In this document: positions 25,187-34,623 of the stretch, one piece after another | Position numbering within the stretch: position 1 is the stretch's first letter | Layout: every line of letters starts with the position of its first letter | Assembly: GCA_947303255.1 (NCBI GenBank) | Contig: CAMYXL010000003.1 | Span: 1 to 64,000, forward strand | Origin: an uncultured Clostridia bacterium | GTDB lineage: Bacteria; Bacillota; Clostridia; Saccharofermentanales; Saccharofermentanaceae | Reading direction: 5' to 3' | Length of the DNA: 64,000 bases | Translations under genes and position numbers: made by a program | Notes under the pieces: model-generated | The model's database searches: none | Told to the model about the DNA's origin: nothing | What the model saw: only the letters and a program-made list of their open reading frames with translations

Positions 25187-27478
25187 ATGAACTTCAGAAA
25201 AATAGTTTCAGTAATCCTGATATCATCCGTTGTGTTTGGAATGACTCTCGCTTTTTCGGCGTGCAAGAAAAACAACAAACCCAGAGAGGGCAACTATATA
25301 ATCCAGGAAGACGATCCGTGGTATACGGGACGGTCTTTCAATCCGTCTGATTACACTAATTCTAAAGGAGCTTCATACAATCTTGAAGATAGTATTTTCT
25401 CAGTTGGAAATGATCTGCTTGTAGCAAGTTCAGGGTTTACATATGATGAAGGCGGACTGATGAAAGATAATGAGATGTTCATGCTTTTCGATTCCTACGG
25501 TGATCCATTGATCGAGAATACAATGTGCGTCGGTAATGAATACAGCAGTGCCAGGTATATCTGTGCATTTCGTGAAGATGATAACATCGATATCTACTTC
25601 AGTATGGAAGACTATGATTTGATAAAAGATGTCATTTACAAAGTTACATGGGATGTTAACAGTAACTCATTAAGTGAGCCTGTTGAGGAGTACGGAGATT
25701 TTAAAGAGAATAGCTATTTCTACAGTTCATATTCATCGGATAACTATTTTGCTGTTGTTGAGATGGGATATGATGATATGATTCAGAGATTATTTGTATA
25801 CAACAGAGAAGACAATGTTGGAGTTATAGATCTGAGTGAGATGGATATGGGAAACTCATGGCTCCGTGGTATCCGTGAAGAAGACGGCATCCTGGTTCTC
25901 AACTGTACGAGATATGTGTCAGATATCACGGATACATATTCGACAGAGATCATTTTTGATGTTCAGACGGGAACCGTTACAGACGTCAAAGAAGCTGGTT
26001 CTTCATATTCCAAGCAAAGTGTAAGAGGTTTTGACGGCAGATTATATAGCGCAAAGAATGATGGAATATATGTAGAAGATGAACTTTATATCTCATATGC
26101 AGATTGCGATTACAATCTGAGTTCTTTTATGGATGTAACCGTCCTGTCCGTTGAGGAGGACCGCGTCGTGCTGTCCGGATATGAAGTCGATCAGTATAAC
26201 GTCAGTTTTGGAAAAGAAGTAGTCTTCCTTGAAAAGCAGAAGAGAAATCCGAATGCCGGAAAGATGGTCATAAATGCGCTTTCTCCGTCACTTCTGAGTT
26301 ATGGGCTGACAGAAGGGATCATAAGATTCAACAGAGGAGACAGTAAGTACTTCATAAGACCTGAGATCATGAATATACGTGATGTAAATATCGCTTCTGA
26401 AACGGAGATCAAAGAGTATTATAAAAAGTTCACGGAAGCGATCCGATCTGACAATGGTCCGGATATAGTCTTTAATGCTGGTGAGTTATCAGGTGTTTTG
26501 ACTGATGAGATGTTCCTTGATCTGAGCGAAGACATTGATTTGGATGAGGAGAAATACTACACGAATATATATGACCTTACAGCTTCCGGTGATAAGCATT
26601 TTGTTATTCCGTTGGAATATGGAATAAGCGGCCTTTTGATCGAGGGTAAAAATATTGATCAGGGGAAGAAGGGCTTTACTTTTGAAGAATATTCAAAGTT
26701 TGTAAGTGAAGTTTGTGATAATACGGATCCGCTGTCACTTAACACATCAAGAGTATACTATTTTCTTTCGATGTTCGATGCTATGGGTGATTATTGGATC
26801 AAGGACAAAACCGTAGATTTTGGAAACGATTCATTTAATGCTCTTCTTCAGTATGTGAAGGATGTGCCGGAGGATGTTTTCGCGAACAACATATCTTATT
26901 ATGGGGATCACTATAGTGTCGGTTCTCCTACGAATAAGATCGCACTCATGTGTAAGTATGTCGAATGTATAGGATCATCAGATTATGCAACTGCTGCCTC
27001 TAAATTTTTGGAGCCTGTACTGTGCGGACTTCCATCTTTGGACGGAACAGGACCTGTGGCTTATCTCGAGTCTAGTGCATCGGTCACTTCCAATACCGGA
27101 GTAAAGGAAGGATGCATTGATTTTATAAGAACGCTTCTAAGTACGGAGATCCAGCTTAACTGCGAAGGATTCTGCATGAATAAAGAGGCTCAGGGTATGC
27201 TGATGAGTGATAAGTATAAATCAGAACTGTCGGAGTTCTCGGGTAATATTGCCAAGTTCCAGGCTGAAGCTCATGAAAAGGGATACTATGAACCTGATGC
27301 GAAGAAAATGGAATGTGTAGAAGATGCGATCGAGAGTGTAAGCTGCGTAACTAACTATAATTATGTTGTGCTTGTTGTCGTCAACAACTATGTTACCGGG
27401 TATCTGCTCGGATATAATGATGATGATGAAGGTATTGTTGACTCGATAAACAACAAAGTACAATCACTTATTGGTTGA
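25187..27478 (+). CDS. Large solute-binding-like lipoprotein, paralogue 4
   Basis: The 763-residue protein has lipobox AFSAC followed by KKNNKPREGNYIIQEDDPWYTG. It shares FDGRLYSAKNDGIYVEDELYISYADCD with paralogue 3, plus the binding-domain segment DNGPDIVFNAGELSGVLTDEMFLDLSED. The ATG at 25187 aligns with the start of paralogue 5 (MNFRKI against MYFRRV), whereas upstream starts at 25160 and 25175 add a non-conserved lead. It ends 28 bases before paralogue 5, so the two form an operon. The C-terminal ~60 residues diverge from the other copies. Confidence 0.8.
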   Translation: MNFRKIVSVILISSVVFGMTLAFSACKKNNKPREGNYIIQEDDPWYTGRSFNPSDYTNSKGASYNLEDSIFSVGNDLLVASSGFTYDEGGLMKDNEMFMLFDSYGDPLIENTMCVGNEYSSARYICAFREDDNIDIYFSMEDYDLIKDVIYKVTWDVNSNSLSEPVEEYGDFKENSYFYSSYSSDNYFAVVEMGYDDMIQRLFVYNREDNVGVIDLSEMDMGNSWLRGIREEDGILVLNCTRYVSDITDTYSTEIIFDVQTGTVTDVKEAGSSYSKQSVRGFDGRLYSAKNDGIYVEDELYISYADCDYNLSSFMDVTVLSVEEDRVVLSGYEVDQYNVSFGKEVVFLEKQKRNPNAGKMVINALSPSLLSYGLTEGIIRFNRGDSKYFIRPEIMNIRDVNIASETEIKEYYKKFTEAIRSDNGPDIVFNAGELSGVLTDEMFLDLSEDIDLDEEKYYTNIYDLTASGDKHFVIPLEYGISGLLIEGKNIDQGKKGFTFEEYSKFVSEVCDNTDPLSLNTSRVYYFLSMFDAMGDYWIKDKTVDFGNDSFNALLQYVKDVPEDVFANNISYYGDHYSVGSPTNKIALMCKYVECIGSSDYATAASKFLEPVLCGLPSLDGTGPVAYLESSASVTSNTGVKEGCIDFIRTLLSTEIQLNCEGFCMNKEAQGMLMSDKYKSELSEFSGNIAKFQAEAHEKGYYEPDAKKMECVEDAIESVSCVTNYNYVVLVVVNNYVTGYLLGYNDDDEGIVDSINNKVQSLIG

Positions 27479-27506
27479 TAGTAAAGGAAAAAGGGGAACA
27501 GGATAC

Positions 27507-29822
27507 ATGTATTTCAGAAGAGTAGCGGCAACGATACTGTTATCGTCAATGCTTACGGGAATGGCATTGAGTTTTTCTTCGTGTAAAAAGAAAAAGAATA
27601 ACGAGCCGCGTTCGTCCAACGTGATCATCAAAGAAGATGACCCATGGTACAAGGCGGATATTTATAATCCGTGCGATTTCTTGGATCCGTATAATGAGAT
27701 CGAAAGCTTTGACTACTATACAGCTGTTTTTGGAGATAAACTGTTTGTTGCAAAATCAGGCGGTATAGATTATGGCGACGATACTTATAGTTACTATAAC
27801 AGGATGTTTGGTCTTTTTGATCTGGAAGGAAATCTTATCTGCCAAAATGAGTACAGTTTTGATCTTTCGATCGTGGATCAGATATTTTTGGGAGTTACTG
27901 CTGAAGGTGATGACTTTAAGATTCCTCTTTTAACGCACTCATCCGCTAAAGAAGGTTATGTATTGAACTACATAACTTGGGACACAGACAGTAATACGCT
28001 TAGTGAGCCTGTACCGACAGATCTGATAGTACCGGGAGATGATCTTTTTCAGGCAGTTCAGTCAGACAATATTCTGGTAACCAGCTCCAACGTTTATGGT
28101 GAAGATTATTATACTTCCAGCATGACTATAGATGTTTTCGAGGATTCGAAACATATAGGCAGTTTGAATCTTTCAGAGACTGAGTGCGAGGCAATGTATT
28201 TGGACTATATCTATGATACAGGCGACTCGATCGTTATTGAAGGTGAGAGTTGGGAAACCTATGCTTACTATTCGGGTGAGCGAGTAAGGATCACATTCGA
28301 TAAAGCATCACGCTCTTTTGGAGATTTCAGCAGTTACTATTCTGATGGTGTGACTAATGAAATCGAGGGCTTTGACGGAAGGCGTTACATGCCAAAATCC
28401 GACGGGATCTATTGCGGAGACGAACTATATCTCTCGTATGTGGAATGCGATGCTAATCTTTTGAATATGTATGACGTGACGCTTTTAAGCGTTGAAGAAG
28501 ACAGGGTTATCCTTGCAGGAAAAGATTTGATGGAAAATTTCACCTTGGGACTTAGGATCATTACTCTTGAGAAGCAAAGCAGAAATCCGAATGCAGGCAA
28601 GATGCTCATCAATGCCCTGGCCGTTACCGAACTTAAAAATGATCAGTATGAGGCTATCCTTCGATATAACAGAGCTGACAATAAATACTTCATAAAGCCT
28701 GTTGTAAGATCAGTAACCGAGCTCGATCTTTTCACATCTGAACAGCTTCAGCAATACTATGATTCCGTTTCTCAGGAGATCAAGTCTGAGACCGGCCCTG
28801 ATCTGGTATTTAATTCGTATGTGCTGTCTGCTTTCATGAACGACGATTACTTCCTGGATATGAGTGAAGATATCGAAATGAAATACGACGAATATTACTC
28901 CGAGATCTATGACTTTACTGCCACAGGCGACAAACATTATATTATCCTGTCGGGCTTTCTCATTAACGGTGTCATGATTCCAAAAGATTATATGGATAAA
29001 GAAGGTTTCACGTTTGATAAGTACAGAGAGTTTGTTACTTCATCCTGTGAGGATAACGATCCTATCTCTTATTCTTATACTCGAAAAAGATATCTGGAGC
29101 TCCTATTAAACTCGATGGGCAGTTCCTGGATCAAAGACGGAAAGGCTGACTTTAATACAGAGGAATTCCGTTCGATGTTAACCTTTGTAAAAGAATTTGT
29201 TCCTGCTACCGATTTCGAAAATGATCAGGGATATTTCACGGAGTTCCTGTATCCGTATCCGTATGAGAGAAGGACCCCTTCATACACTTTTATATCAGGA
29301 GGATATTTCGGAACTTATACATCGGCATTGGTCAATGATTCGAATCTGAAACTTTGCGGAATTCCTTCGTATGACGGAGCAGGTCCTGATGCACAGATCA
29401 TATCTTCTGTATCCGTTTGTGCCAATACGGGAGTTAAGGATGCCTGCATCGATTTCACAAAATATCTTCTGAGTACTGAAGTCCAGCTTAATAATGAATA
29501 CATCTCAGTTAATAGAAAAGCGATGAGTATGCTCCAAAGTAACAACTACCAAAACGATGCCAAGGAGTTTAAGGATAATCTCGCTAAGTTCCAGTCAGAA
29601 GCTTTAGACAGAAACGACAATCTATATGATCCGTTAGAGAGAACCCAGAACCAGCTCGACTCGCTTACTGACGATTTTGAAAGAGCAGATGTCTACGATA
29701 TGACAGTTGTCTACATTATTCTCGAAGAGTCCCGCGGCTATCTTGACGGAGAAAAAGACCTCGATACTGTCATCTCTTCCATTAACACAAAAGTTCAATC
29801 TTATCTGGACAGTTTGGGATAA
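27507..29822 (+). CDS. Large solute-binding-like lipoprotein, paralogue 5
   Basis: The 771-residue protein has lipobox SFSSC followed by a run of Lys and Asn, then IIKEDDPWYKADIYNPCDFLDPYNE. The binding-domain anchors match the others: GPDLVFNSYVLSAFMNDDYFLDMSED and VSVCANTGVKDACIDFTKYLLSTEVQLNNEY. The usual IPLSF-type core is ILSGFLINGVMI here, so the ligand-facing region has changed. The start at 27507 follows AAGGGGA. It is second in an operon with paralogue 4. Confidence 0.8.
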   Translation: MYFRRVAATILLSSMLTGMALSFSSCKKKKNNEPRSSNVIIKEDDPWYKADIYNPCDFLDPYNEIESFDYYTAVFGDKLFVAKSGGIDYGDDTYSYYNRMFGLFDLEGNLICQNEYSFDLSIVDQIFLGVTAEGDDFKIPLLTHSSAKEGYVLNYITWDTDSNTLSEPVPTDLIVPGDDLFQAVQSDNILVTSSNVYGEDYYTSSMTIDVFEDSKHIGSLNLSETECEAMYLDYIYDTGDSIVIEGESWETYAYYSGERVRITFDKASRSFGDFSSYYSDGVTNEIEGFDGRRYMPKSDGIYCGDELYLSYVECDANLLNMYDVTLLSVEEDRVILAGKDLMENFTLGLRIITLEKQSRNPNAGKMLINALAVTELKNDQYEAILRYNRADNKYFIKPVVRSVTELDLFTSEQLQQYYDSVSQEIKSETGPDLVFNSYVLSAFMNDDYFLDMSEDIEMKYDEYYSEIYDFTATGDKHYIILSGFLINGVMIPKDYMDKEGFTFDKYREFVTSSCEDNDPISYSYTRKRYLELLLNSMGSSWIKDGKADFNTEEFRSMLTFVKEFVPATDFENDQGYFTEFLYPYPYERRTPSYTFISGGYFGTYTSALVNDSNLKLCGIPSYDGAGPDAQIISSVSVCANTGVKDACIDFTKYLLSTEVQLNNEYISVNRKAMSMLQSNNYQNDAKEFKDNLAKFQSEALDRNDNLYDPLERTQNQLDSLTDDFERADVYDMTVVYIILEESRGYLDGEKDLDTVISSINTKVQSYLDSLG

Positions 29823-29926
29823 CCCGTGCCTTAAAATTGCCGATAGTTTTAGGACATGATCTTAATTCTTTGTGTAAAATATGTTTGATGAATATTTAGG
29901 AAGATATTTTTCGAAGGAGAAATGAA

Positions 29927-30877
29927 ATGAAGGATTTAAGAAAAGTATTGGCCGTTATCATTGCGGCTGCAATGGTGTTTGGCATAGCTTCTTGCGCTCA
30001 GCCGCTTGACGATCAAAAGGCAAACAAGAGATCCGAGACCGAAGAGGATGAAGGCGAAGACGAGGTAACAGAGGAGTCCGAAGAATCGGAAGAGACTGAG
30101 AAGTCCGAGATATCCGATGAAACTGAGCCTTCGGAAGAGACTGAGGAAACAGAAGAGTCTTCCGTAGAAGAGACCTTTGTTGATGATGTAGATGATGCGA
30201 GACTTTTAGGCGGTATCTCGGGTGTAGATGTTTTGAACGCGGATGAGTTTAACGAGAACTATAGCGATCCCGATTATATGAGTAAGGGATTTCTTGTTTA
30301 TGCCGAGGGAGATGAGATCAACAATGTTCTGATGATAGTAACGTCGCTTAGTGACGACACTTCCCCTTATAGTGATAACTGTATCTCATTAACGAGCTTT
30401 GAACGTAACGTCTGGGATGATGAATCGAGTCTTTACGAGAAGGTGGTTGTTTTCGAGTATGAGGATGAGGACAGCGCATCCAAAGTCTTTCAGGCTATGG
30501 TCGGCATTGCTCCTGATCTTAGTGTGAGCAAGCTGAGCGAAGAAGAATACGGAAAAGACGGATCGACAGGACATCTGGTAGTTCACTTTGACAGGGATGA
30601 AACTGTTGAGGCCATGTTGGAGTTCTGGGGTGATCTTGCAAACGAAGAAGTCACATCTGCGATAGAAGGATTGAACGAAGCGGATAACGTTATCTCTTTC
30701 TATCAGGTCGGTAATAAAGCGTTCTTGGTTCAGTTCTCCAGTCATGGGGCATGTGGCAGTTCCGTCGTTCTTGATTATCTTGCCGAGAGAGGATTAGGAA
30801 ACCCGTTGGAGGTTGATAGTTCCGATGAAGCGGTTGAGTGCTTCAAGAGTTTCATATTGGGCAGCGTGCTCATGTGA
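29927..30877 (+). CDS. Tethered lipoprotein, paralogue A
   Basis: The 316-residue protein has a signal peptide with lipobox IASC, a ~60-residue Glu/Ser/Thr tether (EESEESEETEKSEISDETE) and a ~220-residue outer domain. The domain has FLVYAEGDEINNVL and GSTGHLVVHFD-like segments that recur in the next two genes. I do not recognise the fold. KVLAVIIAAAMVFGIASC is close to the signal of paralogue B. A hairpin follows the stop. Confidence 0.75.
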   Translation: MKDLRKVLAVIIAAAMVFGIASCAQPLDDQKANKRSETEEDEGEDEVTEESEESEETEKSEISDETEPSEETEETEESSVEETFVDDVDDARLLGGISGVDVLNADEFNENYSDPDYMSKGFLVYAEGDEINNVLMIVTSLSDDTSPYSDNCISLTSFERNVWDDESSLYEKVVVFEYEDEDSASKVFQAMVGIAPDLSVSKLSEEEYGKDGSTGHLVVHFDRDETVEAMLEFWGDLANEEVTSAIEGLNEADNVISFYQVGNKAFLVQFSSHGACGSSVVLDYLAERGLGNPLEVDSSDEAVECFKSFILGSVLM

Positions 30878-30898
30878 CAACAAAAAAAGATCATACTA

Positions 30899-30920
30899 AA
30901 GAGGCTTTCGAAAGCCTCTT
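30899..30920. terminator. Hairpin after paralogue A
   Basis: AAGAGGCTTT and AAAGCCTCTT form a perfect 10-bp stem with a 2-base centre. Only ATTT follows, so it may be a weak terminator or a protein-binding palindrome. Confidence 0.55.
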
Positions 30921-30990
30921 ATTTGATAGAGTAACACTAAGGTTTAAGTGAGAAATGTACAGGACCTTATTGGAAAGAGAGGGAACACAA

Positions 30991-31956
30991 GTGAAAGATG
31001 CAAGAAGAGTTTTGGCTTTGATCATCGCTTTCGCGATGCTTTTCGGAATGGTTTCATGTTCATCATCTTCAAAGAGCAAAAAGAGTAAGTCTGACAAGAA
31101 GACCGAAAAGGAAGAAGATGAAGATGACGAGGATGTAACTGAGAAAACAGAGGATCAGGAGGAAACTGAGATATCTGAAGAGACCGAAGATACCGAAGAG
31201 TCAGAGACTTCCGAAGAAACTGAAGAGACGGAGGAAACCGAAGATTCTTCAGGTACGCCGGTTTTAAGTGTAAGTGAAGACTTCGATAGAATTAAGGAAA
31301 TTACCGGTGCTGAAGAGATCAAGGTTGATTCATATTATTTCTCTTTGAATAAAGAAGATGTGATCGTCGATGGCGTTATCGCTTATGCAGAAGGAGACGA
31401 GGTTAAGGATATACTTGATGATATGCTCTATCTGGGTGCATCCATAATCCCTGACGATGTTGCTGAAGAGATGAACTTGTACGAATGCGAGTCCGTGGTC
31501 AGCTATGTTAAGGAGATAAAAAATGAGATCGGAGGCAGTCATGAGAGTCTGTCGGTCTTCGAGTATGAGGATGAAGCGGCTGCAAATGCAGCATTTGAAA
31601 CCTTTAAGACATCGGCGGTCGGTAATTTGTCTCTTAACGAAGATGAATATATGAATACGGGTTCTCAGGGATATCTTGTATTCAATCTCGGAACTGATAC
31701 GTTGATGCAGATGCTTTTAGGCGAGATGACAGATGAGGAGATCGAAGAATATAAGGAACTCCTGGGAGACATGAGTTTTTTGAACGGATTTTACCAGAGC
31801 GGTAACAGGATTATCGAGATCGACTATATTACTGTTGCCGGCGAATTTGAATATGAGTCTTTGTCTTTTATCCTGGAAGAGGGATTCAGTGATCCTTATC
31901 TCGTAGAGAATTCCGAGGCCTTGGTCGCGGCTTATGAAGAGGTTTTCGAAGAATAA
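30991..31956 (+). CDS. Tethered lipoprotein, paralogue B (GTG start)
   Basis: The protein is 321 residues from a GTG start, chosen because it follows GAGGGA at the right distance and aligns KDARRVLAL with paralogue A's KDLRKVLAV. An ATG at 30955 would give a 12-residue lead before the signal peptide. The lipobox is MVSC, then a Ser/Lys stretch, a ~60-residue Glu/Thr/Ser tether and a domain with GVIAYAEGDEVKDIL, EYEDEAAANAAFETF and GSQGYLVFNLG. These match paralogues A and C. Function unknown. Confidence 0.75.
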   Translation: MKDARRVLALIIAFAMLFGMVSCSSSSKSKKSKSDKKTEKEEDEDDEDVTEKTEDQEETEISEETEDTEESETSEETEETEETEDSSGTPVLSVSEDFDRIKEITGAEEIKVDSYYFSLNKEDVIVDGVIAYAEGDEVKDILDDMLYLGASIIPDDVAEEMNLYECESVVSYVKEIKNEIGGSHESLSVFEYEDEAAANAAFETFKTSAVGNLSLNEDEYMNTGSQGYLVFNLGTDTLMQMLLGEMTDEEIEEYKELLGDMSFLNGFYQSGNRIIEIDYITVAGEFEYESLSFILEEGFSDPYLVENSEALVAAYEEVFEE

Positions 31957-31982
31957 GAAGACCTTTTGATCATGTGTTTTAA

Positions 31983-32016
31983 GTCAGCTGTTCCTTTTGG
32001 GGCAGCTGATTTTTTT
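31983..32016 (+). terminator. Terminator after paralogue B
   Basis: TCAGCTG (31984-31990) pairs with CAGCTGA (32003-32009), followed by a run of seven T. Confidence 0.85.
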
Positions 32017-32092
32017 CGAAAACAAGTGCAAATGTCAGTTTTTTCTGATAAAGTGCATAGGGAAATACAAATCGTGTTTGGGGGAAACAAAT

Positions 32093-33088
32093 ATGAAGGG
32101 CCTGAGAAAATTGCTGGCAGTGTCGCTTGCAGTGGCAACAGTTATGTGTGCTGCTTCCTGTGATTCGGTAAAAGAAAAAGATAAGGACGAGCCTGAAACA
32201 GAAGTTTCACAAGAGGAAACTGAAGTATCTGAGGAAGTGAAAAATCCTGAGACCAGCATTTCTGAAGAAACGGAACCGAGTATCACGCCGGGTGGAAATA
32301 CAGCCCGCAGACGTGTAGGTGTAGACGAGGATGACGACATGCTCCTGGAGATTTCCGGAGGATATAAATTTACAGAGGACTGTACAGATTACATCCTAAA
32401 TAAAGATGATCCTGAAATAGTCAGCAATGGAATGATCTGCAATGTGTCGGGCGATGAGGCCGCATTATTCGAAGAATATCTGGAAACTGAATTTTTGGCT
32501 CCTTTTAAAGAGGGAGACAGTAAGACCCTGCATATTGATGATTGCATATTATTAACGGAGTTCCTCAGGATCCGGGAGACCCAATTCGATGAACCAAGCA
32601 CATTGACCACGGATGATGACGGAAACATGAAGATTGTTACGGAATCTACTTATGACTTCTATCACGAAGAACTGGCAATTCTGTCGTACGAAGATGAGGA
32701 AACTGCTGCAGCTGCTTTTGAGGAATATGTTACTGTTAACTTCGGAAGTGTGGAGTTGAGCGAAGATGAGTACCAGTTTGACGGTACACAGGGTTATCTG
32801 GTAGCAAATTTCGATTTCAAGAATTACTTAAAGTATCTTTGGAATAAAGAGGCGACTGATGAAACTATCGAGGCATACAAAGCAGAGATCGGAGAGTTCA
32901 TTTTTGTTGATGCGATCTATCTTAGCGAAAACAAGATCATAAAACTTCAGTATATGAACACTATAGGAAGCACGGATTATTGTACTGTGGAACTTTTAGA
33001 GAGCAAGGGCTTTGGTAATCCGTTTGAAGTAGTAAATTCAGAAGAGTTTTTGGAATATTATTCTGCCTACGGCATGAAATTGGTATAA
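32093..33088 (+). CDS. Tethered lipoprotein, paralogue C
   Basis: The protein is 331 residues from 32093. It has lipobox AASC and a shorter Glu/Ser/Thr tether, then the outer domain with SYEDEETAAAAFEEYV and GTQGYLVANFDFKNYLKYLWNKEATDETIEAYKAEIGEFIF. This can be aligned with paralogue B's GEMTDEEIEEYKELLGDMSFL. The start follows GGGGGAAA; the frame open from 31997 would place 32 non-signal residues in front. The three genes have separate terminators and look like a tandem duplication followed by divergence. Confidence 0.75.
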   Translation: MKGLRKLLAVSLAVATVMCAASCDSVKEKDKDEPETEVSQEETEVSEEVKNPETSISEETEPSITPGGNTARRRVGVDEDDDMLLEISGGYKFTEDCTDYILNKDDPEIVSNGMICNVSGDEAALFEEYLETEFLAPFKEGDSKTLHIDDCILLTEFLRIRETQFDEPSTLTTDDDGNMKIVTESTYDFYHEELAILSYEDEETAAAAFEEYVTVNFGSVELSEDEYQFDGTQGYLVANFDFKNYLKYLWNKEATDETIEAYKAEIGEFIFVDAIYLSENKIIKLQYMNTIGSTDYCTVELLESKGFGNPFEVVNSEEFLEYYSAYGMKLV

Positions 33089-33152
33089 AGTACTTCTGTT
33101 GATTTGACGGCTGACCAACGTTTTCGATAAGAAAATACTATGATTTTCTCCT

Positions 33153-33180
33153 TTGAATTATCAGGAACTGATATTATAAT
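33153..33180 (+). promoter_or_regulatory. Promoter of asnS-asnA
   Basis: TTGAAT (33153-33158) and TATAAT (33175-33180) are 16 bases apart. The ~45-base leader is too short for a T-box element. Confidence 0.75.
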
Positions 33181-33232
33181 TACTTGGTACTTATTGTTAT
33201 AAGTAAAGTTCTATGCATGAAAGGAGATCATT

Positions 33233-34606
33233 ATGCAACACATTGACATCAAAGAAATATTTGGAAATCAGGAGTTGCTTAATAATAACGTGACCGTATG
33301 CGGTTGGGTTAGAACAGCAAGAGATTCCAAGAATGTTGCATTTATCGAATTAAATGATGGAACAAGCTTGAAACACCTACAGATCGTAATTGAAAAGGAT
33401 TCCGGCATCCAGCTCGAGCAGTGCCTCAAGCTCGGAACTGCCCTTAAGGTTGAAGGCAAGCTTGTTCCTTCAGCCAATAATATCGTCGAGATAAATGCAT
33501 CAAGTATCGAGGTACTGGGAACAGCGCCTGCAGATTATCCGCTCCAGAAGAAGAGGCACACACTCGAGTTCTTAAGGACCATGCCTCATCTTCGTCTTCG
33601 TACGAATACCTTTAACGCAGTATTCAGAGTACGTTCCGTAATGGCAGCAGCCATCCACGAGTTCTTCCAGAGCAAGAACTTCGTATACGTTAACCCGCCG
33701 CTCATCACGGGCAGCGACTGCGAGGGAGCAGGTGAGATGTTCCAGGTAACAACTATCGGTTACCAGGACGGCAAGTACGAGAGTGCAGAAGACTACTACG
33801 CTGACGACTTCTTCGGTAAGAAAGCAGGTCTTTCCGTTTCCGCACAGCTCGAAGGCGAGACAGCAGCTCTTGCAATGGGTAAGATCTACACATTCGGACC
33901 TTCCTTCAGAGCTGAGAACAGTAACACACCTAAGCACCTTGCAGAGTTCTGGCACGTTGAGCCTGAGGTGGCTTTCGCAGAACTTCCTGACGTTATCGCA
34001 CTTGCAGAAGAGATGGTCAAGTTCGTTATCGGACGTGTTCTCGAGAAGTGCCCGCAGGAGATGCAGTTCTTCGACAAGTTCATGGAGAACGGTCTTATCG
34101 ATCGTCTCACAAAGCTCATCAGCGAAGACTTCGGAACTATCACATACACAGAGGCTATCGAGCTTTTGAAGAAGGCAGATGTTGACTTCCAGTATCCTGT
34201 AGAGTGGGGCTGCGACCTCCAGACAGAGCACGAGAGATACATCTCCGAGAAGATCTTCAACAAGGCAGTATTCGTTACCAACTATCCTAAGGAGATCAAG
34301 TCCTTCTACATGAAGCAGAACGCTGACGGCAAGACAGTTGCAGCTGTTGACCTTCTCGTTCCTGGCGTCGGTGAGATCATCGGAGGCTCCGAGCGTGAGG
34401 CTGACTACGACAAGCTCCTCGAGGCTATGAAGGTTCGTAACATGCCTTTGGATCCATATGCTGATTATCTCGACCTTCGTAAGTACGGTTCCGTTCCGCA
34501 CGGCGGATTCGGTCTCGGCTTCGAGCGTCTGATCATGTACGTAACAGGTATGGCAAACATCAGAGATGTAGTGCTCTACCCAAGAACAGTTAACAACATC
34601 CGATAA
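33233..34606 (+). CDS. asnS: Asparaginyl-tRNA synthetase
   Basis: The 457-residue protein has an N-terminal OB-fold for anticodon binding (VTVCGWVRTARDSKNVAFIELNDGTS) and a class II catalytic core. The core has motif 2 FGPSFRAENSNTPKHLAEFWHVEPE and motif 3 HGGFGLGFERLIMYVTGMANIRDVVLYPR. The VNPPLITGSDCEGAGEMFQVTT segment separates AsnRS from AspRS. The length is typical. It joins Asn to tRNA-Asn with ATP. asnA follows 17 bases later, so asparagine synthesis and its charging to tRNA share one operon. Confidence 0.97.
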   Translation: MQHIDIKEIFGNQELLNNNVTVCGWVRTARDSKNVAFIELNDGTSLKHLQIVIEKDSGIQLEQCLKLGTALKVEGKLVPSANNIVEINASSIEVLGTAPADYPLQKKRHTLEFLRTMPHLRLRTNTFNAVFRVRSVMAAAIHEFFQSKNFVYVNPPLITGSDCEGAGEMFQVTTIGYQDGKYESAEDYYADDFFGKKAGLSVSAQLEGETAALAMGKIYTFGPSFRAENSNTPKHLAEFWHVEPEVAFAELPDVIALAEEMVKFVIGRVLEKCPQEMQFFDKFMENGLIDRLTKLISEDFGTITYTEAIELLKKADVDFQYPVEWGCDLQTEHERYISEKIFNKAVFVTNYPKEIKSFYMKQNADGKTVAAVDLLVPGVGEIIGGSEREADYDKLLEAMKVRNMPLDPYADYLDLRKYGSVPHGGFGLGFERLIMYVTGMANIRDVVLYPRTVNNIR

Positions 34607-34623
34607 TCTACGAGGTAATAAAT

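Noticed and set aside
33089..33232. T-box or other amino-acid-responsive leader for asnS-asnA.
   Set aside because: The leader after the TATAAT at 33175-33180 is only about 45 bases and contains no T-box sequence.
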